Assembly (NCBI RefSeq): GCF_000611645.1
Contig: NW_014013049.1
Coordinates: forward strand, 1 to 17,596
Length of the DNA: 17,596 nucleotides
Direction of reading: 5' to 3'
DNA from: Monoraphidium neglectum
Lineage: Eukaryota; Chlorophyta; Chlorophyceae; Sphaeropleales; Selenastraceae
The translations under genes and the position numbers were made by a program. The notes below the pieces were generated by a model, which saw nothing but the letters and a program-made list of their open reading frames with translations, had not been told where the DNA came from and made no database searches. Positions 1-9,425 of the stretch are shown one piece after another (position 1 is the first letter of the stretch; each line of letters begins with the position of its first letter).

Positions 1-194
1 CCTCAGAGTCTGCGGCGCTGCGCAAGCGGCCGCGCCCGGGCGCCGGCTGCGCGCTCGCGCCGGCCGCCATGCGCCGCACGCGCGCGCGGATGGGCTGCGG
101 GCCGGCCGGCTCCGGCGGCAGCGGCGCCAGCGGCGGCGGGTCGTCGGGCAGCGCGGTGTCGAGCCAGCCGCTGGTCCAGCGGGCGCGCCTGTAG
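1..194 (+). CDS. 3' terminal exon of an unidentified upstream gene (partial)
   Basis: Reading from base 3, an open frame runs to a TAG at 192-194 and gives about 63 residues. They are basic and Ala/Arg-rich at first (RKRPRPGAG, MRRTRARMGC), then a Gly/Ser-rich stretch (SGGSGASGGGSSGS), and end in QPLVQRARL. The window opens with CCTCAG, which could be a splice acceptor ending at base 6, so the exon may start at 7. Low-complexity basic and Gly/Ser tails of this kind are common at the C-termini of green-algal proteins. GC content is visibly higher than in the exons of the two peptidase genes downstream. No domain is recognisable. It could instead be chance, because long open frames are frequent at such high GC. 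Confidence 0.35.
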   Translation, partial: SESAALRKRPRPGAGCALAPAAMRRTRARMGCGPAGSGGSGASGGGSSGSAVSSQPLVQRARL

Positions 195-773
195 CGCGGC
201 GCCACCTCAGCGCATCGCGCCGAAGCGTCACTCCTTGGAAGCCTCTGCGTTCCTCAGAGGGACTGCCGCCTGAACCGGATCGACAACCTTGCCTACCTGC
301 TGCCCCTTCCGCGCACTTTGCTGGGGAGCGTTTGGAGGCCGTCATTCCTGACAGCCCCGCATTGCGGACCGGGCGCCCTTGCAGCCGCGTGTCCCCGCGC
401 GACGGCCCGCAGGGGGGCGCCCGGGCCGTTTTTGGCCGCCCGCACCCGCACGTGCGCGCGCGCGCGCGTCCTGCCACCCACCCATTGCGGGAGCGGCGGC
501 CGGCGGGGGCCACGAGTCGCCCGCGGGCGGGCCGCCGCCGTCGTCGCGCCTGCGGCATGGGAGGTCATACCTGGCCTTGCGACTGCCGGCTCTGGCCGGC
601 CTGGCACCCCCTCTGTTTTCCATGATGGTCGCACACAGTTTGCCCCAGCGCTGTCGGCTTTTGATACGTGGCCGCTTCGGGACATGGACGGTCACACGGC
701 GCGGCGGGCGCCCTGCATTTGTCGTGCTGCTGACAGCACGTGCATGTGTCTGCCGTCGCAGACGTCTGCGGTT

Positions 774-796
774 TTGTGTGTGTGTGTGGGGGGGGG
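774..796. repeat. (TG)n tract followed by a G run
   Basis: About seven TG units run straight into nine or ten consecutive G. It is a simple low-complexity tract outside any gene. Confidence 0.8.
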
Positions 797-857
797 TGAG
801 CATATGTGCAGGAGAGAGCAAGAGGGAGAAAGTGATGTGTTTGGTGGTGCTCGGAAA

Positions 858-890
858 AGAGAGAGAGAGAGAGAGAGAGGGAGAGTGGAG
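858..890. repeat. (GA)n microsatellite in a purine-rich strand
   Basis: About eleven uninterrupted GA units sit within a longer stretch (roughly 800-990) in which purines dominate the + strand, with further GAGAGAGAG near 957-965. On the other strand this reads as CT/CTCTC, which creates long but meaningless Ser/Leu-rich frames. Confidence 0.8.
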
Positions 891-1917
891 TGAGCCTTGG
901 CGTGTTGGTGCGTCCAGAGAGCGCGAGGGAGAGGGGGCCCGGGGTCCTGTGTATGTGAGAGAGAGCAAAAGCAAGGGAGGAGGACGAGCGAGCGCGAGCA
1001 CCCACCATGAACGGCTGTCAGGGCCCCTTTTGACTGTGATTGCTGCCGGCCGCAACAGGCCCGGCCATCTTGATGCCTGCGACCCCTGTTTTGCTGTTTG
1101 TGATGTTGTTGGGCAGTAGCGGCCGCCCTTCTGATCGCTGCCCCGCTGCTGGCGGCCACATTTACATTGCCGGGCCCCGCTGCCGGCCGGCGGGCCCTCC
1201 GCGCCCCTGCCGGGCGGTGCGAGGCGGCCAGCGCCCGGCGCGCCCCCCGAACACTGTGCAGGAAGCCGGTTCTTGCGTGCGCCGCGGCTGGGGCCCCGGG
1301 TTGCTCAACGACTGCGCGGGCACTGGGGCCTCCTGCGGCGGACCGTTTGTCGGAGGAGCGCGTTTCCTTGGCGCGCCGTTTGCTTCCCGAGCGCTTCCCC
1401 GACTGACGACTTTGCAACCAAATCCCTCGTCGATCCCATTCGCAATTAAATTGCAGGGGTGGGCGGCCGCAAGCCACCGCGTGCGCGCGCAGGCCCGCCC
1501 TGCCCTCTGCGCCGTGCACGCACGCGCCCCGCTGGCGGGGCGCGGCTTTGACCCCCGGCGCCCGCCCGGCCCCTTCCCCCCGCCTCATGTTGCTTCAATG
1601 CCCCAGCGTTGCGCAACATGGCGGCCCCCTTTGAGTTGTTTTTCTCTGTGTCAAGCCGCCCGCACTTCCAAGGTGTTGTCCAAACACCCCCCCTCCCCCT
1701 GCGGCGCTGTGCGAGAGCGTCCGCCCTGCCCCGCGCGTCGGGGCTGCACCCCTGGCCCGAGCGCCCTTGGCCAGCCGCCCCTGCCTGCAATGGGCGCGGT
1801 CTATTCTGATGATCAACCAGCGTATTGTACATCGGTTTGCGGCCGTTTTTGCGGCGGCGCCACAGCGACCCGCCAGCCTGAATTGCTGCTGTCTGGGCGC
1901 TGCTGCCTGGACAGCCG

Positions 1918-1922
1918 TGTAA
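1918..1922 (+). terminator. Candidate TGTAA poly(A) signal of the upstream gene
   Basis: TGTAA is the usual near-upstream polyadenylation element in chlamydomonadalean algae. This is the first TGTAA I find downstream of the stop at 192-194. It implies a 3' UTR of about 1.7 kb, which is long, and the match is only five bases, so this is weak. Confidence 0.2.
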
Positions 1923-2728
1923 GCCCGAGCGCATGCCAAGCGTGTGGCAGCTGCGGGGGGCGGCTGTTCGCGCAGGGAAGGGGGCGCAGGCGGCAAATGG
2001 GGGTGGGGCGGCTTGACGGAAGCATGATGGCCCTCAGGAAATTGCGAAGCGCGGCCGGTGGGCTGGATCTGGGCTTGGGCTACTTGGAGGCAGCGGCGAG
2101 CTTAGGGTAATGGCGGGCTGGGCCCCCACCCGCCAGCGCACGGGCACGCAGCGATTGCGGCGGGTCGGGTCCCATGCGAGTGCTGTCCAGGCCTAGGCGT
2201 CGCACGCCAATAATGCGAGGTGGGGCTAGACGAGATGAACTGATTCTATGGTCGATATGACGGGCAGTAGGCCGCATAAGATGGCGAGGCGGGACAGGGG
2301 GGAGCTTTGGGTCTGGTGACACCCGCCGGTCTGGTGACGCCGGGCACGCTGCACTGCCCGGTCGTAATGGCGAGGGGATCTGCATGCGGTGCCTTCGCTG
2401 CCCACAGCAGAGCAAGAGCCTACAGAAGATTATGCTTCGGTTGGGCTGCAAGACGAGGCAAGCGCCTGTGCGTGGGCGTGGGCGTGGGGGATTGCCACAC
2501 CTGCACAGTGCGCAATCAGGTGAGCTGGGCCGTGGTCATCATCAAGGGTGCATACTCAGAATAAATACTTCGAGTTGATTTGTATTACACTCGGCGTTTC
2601 GGGCTTGGCGTGCTACCTCTTGACAACCACCGGATGACTACTCGCGGGCGAGGTCGCGGAAAGACAGCACCCGATCCGGAGCGCGCAGTTCAAACACCGG
2701 TGTGATGCTACAAGGATGCGTGCTTGAG

Positions 2729-2756
2729 CTCACCAATGAAATACCCGACCACGATG
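2729..2756 (+). promoter_or_regulatory. Conserved start-codon leader of gene A
   Basis: The 25 bases before the ATG at 2754 match the 24 bases before the ATG of gene B (12173-12196). Both begin CTCACC and end CCACG-ATGATGG, with only a few differences. Conservation stops upstream of this block. The shared ATGATG pair is why I chose 2754 over the in-frame ATG at 2736, which gene B lacks. The block is a 5' UTR/start context; no TATA box is convincing. Confidence 0.45.
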
Positions 2757-5700
2757 ATGGCGCATCGTCCGCGGGTTGCCCGGCGACGATGTGCCAGACC
2801 CCACGGTAGATTAAATATGTGGTTTCTTTGGACTCTGGTGTTGCTGCTCTTTGAAGCGCTCGCGCCCGGCACTCGCGGTGCGCACGCCATCCCGTCGGGG
2901 GGCTCACCGCGCCTGGTGGCTCTGTGTGCACGGCTTTATGGGGGCATTTTTAAGCAGGTGGCTTGGGGTGTGCGACTGGACGACCTGTGGCCCTCAAGGC
3001 AGCCTGTTGCCAGGCAGGTTTTGAGTATCAGGCACAATACAGTCGATAATGCCAGGAGCTCCAAGGGCGCTGGGTCGCCCTGATTGCCGCATCCCAATAT
3101 CACATGCTGTCCGTGCGCACACACGAGCGCTGACGCACACACGCCTGTGCACGATCAGGCCAGGGCCTGGAGCTGCCCCTGGCATCCACCAAGGTCCTGC
3201 TGGGCGCCAGCAGGGCGCAGGAGCAGCTGGCCTACTCATTCGCCCTCGCAAAAAAGTTCATCAGGTCGGGTCACCGAGCAGTGGGCTGGCACGCGGCCCT
3301 GCATTTGTGCTGCATGATGCCGCGATTGCAGCCTGATCCGCTCGTGCTACCTGCCACCTGGCAATGTGCACGTGCGTGGCATGCTGCTCATGCAATCGGC
3401 TGCCTTTGCTCCCGTGTGCTTGATATGCTTGCACACTCTCCTGCCCCTTCATGATGCAGGGACTATGCCAACAGCTACAAGGGTGCCGCACAGGGGGTGT
3501 GCACGCGGGGCGGCGGCGCCCAGCGCCCTCTGTGCGCGGCGTCGGGCCCCACCACTTTGGAGGATCAGAGGACGACAATGATGTTGGCGACAGCGCCTCA
3601 GGTGCGGGTGCCTACGGCGGGTGGTAAGCTTTTGTGCATGTGCATGTGCATGTGCATGTGCATGTGCATGTGCATGTGCATGTGAATGTGAATGTGCATG
3701 CGCATGCATGTGCGCGTCGGTGATGGTGGCAGGATTGATCTCACCACGGTCTCTGCCCAAAACGGCTGCCCGCCAGGCCTACAGCTCTGCCTTGCCAGCA
3801 GACACGGGCGGGCCCAGCTACATAGGGCCCGCCAAGGACCAGGGAGGTGAGGGGGAACAGACAGGGTTGGAGGGGCTAGGGGTGTCATGAGATTGGTGGT
3901 GGGTGGGTGGGGCACACAGCACGGCGACCACGGCTGTTTGGGTCAATGCGCAATGCAGACAAGTAGTCTGACGGCCTATGCCGGACAGGTCCGGCCAATC
4001 CGCAGCTTTCCTGGCACTTCACCCCTGTCGTCCGGCCCGCATTCAAACCTCACCTTGTCGCCCGCCATGCTGCGCTTTCTGCCTGCAACCCCGCCAGACT
4101 GCCACACGGTGAGTACGAGAGCTGGTTCTGCGACCCAGCCCGCCATGCGCCGCCACTCGGGGCGCGGAAGCGCCTTGTCGTCGCCGCGCCAGCGCCCTGG
4201 GTACCTTGCGCTGGCCTCTCACCACCAATTCATTCAGCCTCAGCGAGACTTAAAGCCCCCTGCGCCCCTTTCCCTCAGTGCGTGGCGTTTGTGGTGGCCG
4301 GCGCGGCAGAGGCGGCGATGGCCACTGTAATGCAGAAGCCGGGGGCATTCTTCGACTTGTCAGAACGCCAGGTAAGAGAGCATGGAGTGCGGCGCGGGTC
4401 GGATGTGGTGGTCCCTCACTTGATGCGCCCTGCCAGGCAGGCGTCATGATGACATCACCGTGTCATCACGACCACTGCCTGCTGCGTGCCAGCTCGTCAG
4501 CTCTGTCCCGAAGCTCACCTGAAGAGGCGGCCGCGGCCGCGGCCGCGCAGCCTTGGCGTTGTTGTGGCTGCAAGGGATCATAGGGGCTGCAAGTGCGCGG
4601 CTGACGCGGCCCACAGGGATGCGGACCACCACGAAGGTGCAATCAGCAACACAGGGTGGTCAATTCTAATTGACAAGCACACACTCCTACCAAGCCAGTC
4701 AAGGGCAGAGGCGAGGCCATTGCCAGCGGCGCCCAGCTGCCCCAGCCTCTTGTTTCCCCCGGCCTGCCTCAACACAGCACCAAGCGGCCGTCACCTGCCG
4801 CAGTCTCCCACGCATTGTGCTCAGCATGAATGGAAAAGGTGAGGAAAGTGCTCATGCATGTAAACTGTGCCTCCTTGCCACTGACCCCTGTCCCCTCCCC
4901 CGCCCCCCTGCAGCTCTTCTATTGCCCCCGCGACCCCAAGGCGCCCCGCTGTGAGCAGCAGCCTCTGCCGCCGATGCTTTTCCTGCGACTTGAGCCTCGT
5001 GATGACGACGCGCGGCGGGGCAATTCTGGCACTTTCCACTGGCCATCATTTGCCCTTGACGCCTGGACCACTCGAATGCCCCTCTAAAACACCCGATTCT
5101 TTTGACAAGTCACAGCACACAACACAGGATAAGGCTCAACCCACACGCACGCATGCACACACATGCACACGCGCACCGAACCCCCCCCCCACACACACAC
5201 ACGCGCGCACGCACACGAACTCAAATTCAAACTCCTTCAGAGACATAAACGCGTTATATGCATATGCACATTCATATCCCGCCCCCCACAGTGTGCTACG
5301 ATCCCTGGAGCCTGCGCGATGCCCTCACCAAATTCGTGGGCAACCCCCAGCTGGTGACGGACGCATGCTTGCCTTATGGCGACGCGATTGACGACGGCAG
5401 CGACACCTGCGCGTTCAGTTGCAAGACATCATACCCAGAGCTGGCCTCTGGGCAGTGGCAGTTCACCCAGATGAGGGGCTTTGCAGACGTGCAGGTGTCT
5501 AAGGGGGGGTTGAGGGCTGGCCAAACGTGCCACGCCCCAATCAGCAGGCTTATTGGTGGGGGGGCGGGGAGGGGGAGAAACTGTGGATGCTTGCAAGAAA
5601 CAGGCAGTCGGCAATCCAACCAGCAGGCAGGCAGCAGGTCGCGGTGCCAAGCGCCACGTTCACCCTCCCCCACCCAACATTCAACGACCACCCCTGTGTG

Positions 5701-8573
5701 CCTCATCGCAGCGCCACATCCGGAGGTACGGCGCCGTCATGTCGGTGAGCGGGCGGCCGCCGCCCCGCGTTGTGTGAGCGCTGCAAACTCCAGGCCGAAG
5801 CAACATTTGGAGCGCATGGGCCCCTGCCTGCTGCCGCTGCGGCGGCGTTGGGACAGCTGCGCCCGCGCCGGCAGCCGCTGCGCCGGGCTGCCCTTGCTGG
5901 TTGGACGCTTCTGGTCCTGATCCACAACCACCCCGTACCGCCGATTGCCCCGCCTCTGAGCAAGCCGCACCCGCCCGCCCGTGCAGCCGTTCTACATCTT
6001 CAGTAACCTGAAACATTTCTTCGCCAATGACACCAAGGTGCGAGATGCCATGTGTATGCAGTGTCATGTCCACCCCTCCCACACGCCTGCATCCCTTACC
6101 CGCATGCTAGCCGCCTTGTGCGCTGCATCATGCACTGTTAAGCCCGTGTGGCGCCTGTATTTGCAGCGGGTTTTCCCTCCCACAACCCCGCCTTTGCCGC
6201 GACAACGCCCCTGACACGTTTTGTGTTGCAACTAGACGTTGCCGGCCGGCACAGAACGCAAGCCGGCCGGGACAGAACGCAAGCCGACACCCACCCACTC
6301 CAACAGCTGAGCTCATCTAGGCGGCAGCCTCCGCTCTCCAGCCGGCGTCCGGACAGTCCTCTCTGCCTGATCCGCAGCACATCGCCCCCCCTCTACCCTG
6401 CATGTGCAGGCCGTCTACCCTGGCAACGGTCCCAGCTCAAAAATGGAGGAACCCCACGGTAATTGCGCAGCTGGGGTGCGGTCCTCACGCGAGGGTGGCC
6501 GGCCGGGCTGCAGGGGTGTGCAGTCCCCGATTATAGTCAATGTTGGAAGTCAAATCCCATGAGCCTGGATGCCTCCAGAAGTGCGCGAGTGCGGACAAAC
6601 CCTCAGTCAATGCCCCTGTGACTACCCCTCAGTGGTGCCGGGGACCCAGATTGCAAGCCACGCCCTCCATCCCGCTTAGGGGCAACCCAGGGCTGACAGC
6701 AGGGCCACCTACAGCCGGCTGCTGTTGTGCACCCCATGCGTACGCTCACCCCTTGCTCCTCGTCGGAACACACTCGCAACAAACATGTGGACCGTCATCT
6801 GCCATCCAGCACCTCGGCAACCCCCCTCCTGCCAACGCAGACCCTGCCTGAAGCCCCCCAATGTGGAATGGTCCCTTTGCACCTGACCTCATCTCCACTT
6901 GTAACTCCAACATTGCAAGCACTCCCCCCTCCCATCACCCCAGCCCCTCCCCTCTCATTACTCCGCCACCCCTGTCCCCCTCAGCCATACTCATCGTGGG
7001 GTACAACAACGAAGCCGGCTACTGGATCTGCCGCAACTCATGGGGGTCCCAGTTTGCAGACAACGGGTTCTTCAAGGTGTGTGGCGGGGAAACACGACAG
7101 GGCAGGGCTGGCATCAAGACGCGTCAGGATATTGCAGGACATGGCAAGAAATGCGGCTGAGATGTGCTGCGATTGGGCGACACCTGAATTGGACACCTTC
7201 TTGGCTGCCAGACCTAACTTGTGCGGTCAGCATGCAAGTTCGCATGTGATCTCGTCCAGGACAGGGATAAAAGGCAGCTGCGCACCTGCCACTCCCCTTA
7301 CCCCATCCGCTGTTCAAAGTGCATGGGTGCCCGCATCCTCTCCGCCCCTCATGCAGCCCCTCCGTCAACCAGGCTCACCACTCAGCCCCCGCCCTGCAAC
7401 GAAGCCCAAAAGCCACAATTTCACCCAGCCACCCAGCCATTTAGCATGCATCCTCAGAGGCTCCTCAAAAACGTAATCCCCTGACCCAGTCACCCACCCA
7501 CCCTCCTAGGTCAAGTTTGGTGTGTGCGGCATCGCCACGCCCGGGGAGACTTACGTGAGTGGGCAGCATCACCCCTGCATGGCCACACATGGACTTGGCA
7601 CGCCGTATCACAATATTTAGAACATCATAATCCTTTTGCAAAATCGCCCCAGTGCCTTTTCACATATGGTTGTAGCCATTGGCTGCCACATCTCTCTCTT
7701 TCCTCGGTGCCATTTCGTACAGCTTCAACCCCTGCATTTCACAACTTCCAATGCGAAACGTTTATGCCTGCAGTTTCACCTGCATATGCAATGCATGAGC
7801 TGCATGAGCACACCTTTTCCCTCCTGCCCACGACACAGACAAGCCCGAACACACGCGCGCATGCACGCATGCACACACGCGCACACATACACACACATAC
7901 ACACACACACACACACACAAACGCACGCAGAGGTGCACGTGCGCACACACGCGCACACAAACACACACACGCACGCGCACACACACACACTCTTAGAGCA
8001 CGCGTGCACACACACACACACACACTCTCTCTCTCCCTCTCTCTCTTACTCTTTCTAATTCACACTCACGCGCGCGCGCTTAAACACACTTCTGCACCTC
8101 ACGCCCGCTCACAACCTCACGCCTCAAATTTACACAGGGCCTAATATATGTCCCCTCTGTCGCGCCTCCTGTGCCTCCCCTAACGCCAAACCCGGCTCGG
8201 CCGGGCTGCTTTTTGTTCAAGGTAAGTGGTGTGTGTTCACATCGCCTTGCATCCGCTAACATGTGCCGCGGCGGTGCCCACCTCTACCAATCCGCACGCC
8301 GCTGTGAGTGCCGCGCCACTGCGCTGCATGGCAGGGCTGGCTGGGCTACCCGCCCTCTCTCTCACACCCTGTACCCGTGTGCGGCCAGGCGGCGCTTGGC
8401 CAGCAGGCAGTATCCGGGACTGCTTTACGGTCGTGTGACTCTTACTCTCGCTCTTGCCTGGACAACATAGCTTGAGTCCTTACAAGCTCTCCTCTTTTTG
8501 ACCTCAGCCCCCCCCCCCCTGACACACACAGATGCGCACAAACGCACATACGCACGACACGCACATGCGCGCA

Positions 8574-8650
<77 letters not shown>

Positions 8651-9382
8651 CACACTGAACGACCCCGCAGGCTGGTGCGGCCAATTACGCCAGCCAGATT
8701 GCTGACATGTATGGCGTGCCCGTGGGTGGGTGTTGACAAAAGGGAAACGTGCACTGCAAGTTGCACCAGGGTACTCCAAGCACGTCCGCGCCACGAGACA
8801 AAGGTCCATTGCAAGCGGTTGTGCAAAACTGGTGCTGGCATGTCCTCATTCATGCCTTGCAGATGGCATCGCACACATGCAGGTGTAAAACACATGCATA
8901 CGAGCACACCACACATGCATGACATTTCAAAACACTCTTTCAAACAGACATAGCACATAAGCGACACTCTCACCCACGGTGTGCCCTGCTGCTGCAGGGG
9001 AACTGCTGGCGTCCAACGAGGCCACACCCATCATCGGCCCCGGACTCCGCGCCCTGGCCTTCCTCAACCCGGGGCAGCTCGTGACAGTCTGCAACCCAAC
9101 AAGAAACTTGCCAACCGGCGGCGGTGGCCGCCCTCCTCTAGCTTTTGAGCCAGCAACACCACAGCAGCCGCAGCCCCCGCAACAGCCGTTACAGCCGTCC
9201 CCTCCGCCGCAGCAGCAGCAGCAGCCGCCGCCACCGCCGCCACCGCCGCCACCGCCGCCGCCACAGCAGCAGCAACCGTTGCAACAGCCGTCGCCGCCGT
9301 CGCCCCAGCAGCCACCACCTCCCCAGCGGCAGCAGCAGCCGCAGCAGCAGCAGCCGCCGCCTCCGCCGCAGCCGCCGCAGCC

Positions 9383-9425
<43 letters not shown>

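Larger units (their letters stand above)
195..2753. other. Region without a supported gene
   Basis: Between the upstream stop and the first peptidase gene I find no exon I can defend on either strand. Positions 195-760 are CpG-rich and unstructured. Positions 770-1000 hold TG/G and purine (GA) tracts. Positions 1000-2100 are very GC-rich with several overlapping open frames but no family resemblance. From about 2100 the composition becomes less extreme. The stretch probably contains the 3' UTR of the upstream gene and the promoter and 5' UTR of the peptidase gene, but no boundary is visible. An AATAAATA motif lies near 2560-2567. Confidence 0.5.

Noticed and set aside
342..1055. 237-codon frame on the minus strand
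   Set aside because: Its middle is a translation of the GA/CT and TG/CA microsatellites (Ser-Leu and His-Thr runs). No family resemblance elsewhere.
1040..2110. 356-codon open frame on the + strand
   Set aside because: It lies in very GC-rich sequence where long open frames arise by chance. It is rich in Pro/Arg/Gly/Cys with no recognisable domain, and competing frames of similar length overlap it on both strands.
2490..2504. Peptide D-C-H-T-C in a frame at 2307-2564, the same five residues as the peptidase active site, followed by CAG-GTGAGC
   Set aside because: Beyond five residues the sequence (TVRNQ) does not resemble the peptidase, no neighbouring peptidase exons are found, and in the real genes the last Cys belongs to the next exon. 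Probably chance.
4524..4546. GCGGCCGC-type repeat in gene A intron 5-6 region as a possible regulatory palindrome
   Set aside because: It is a simple GCGGCC repeat in GC-rich intronic DNA, with no counterpart in gene B.
7739..8058. Cys/Val-rich and His/Thr-rich frames over 7636-8144, and similar ones at 8425-9027 and 12984-13500
   Set aside because: They are translations of CA/TG microsatellites inside introns. No real protein signature.
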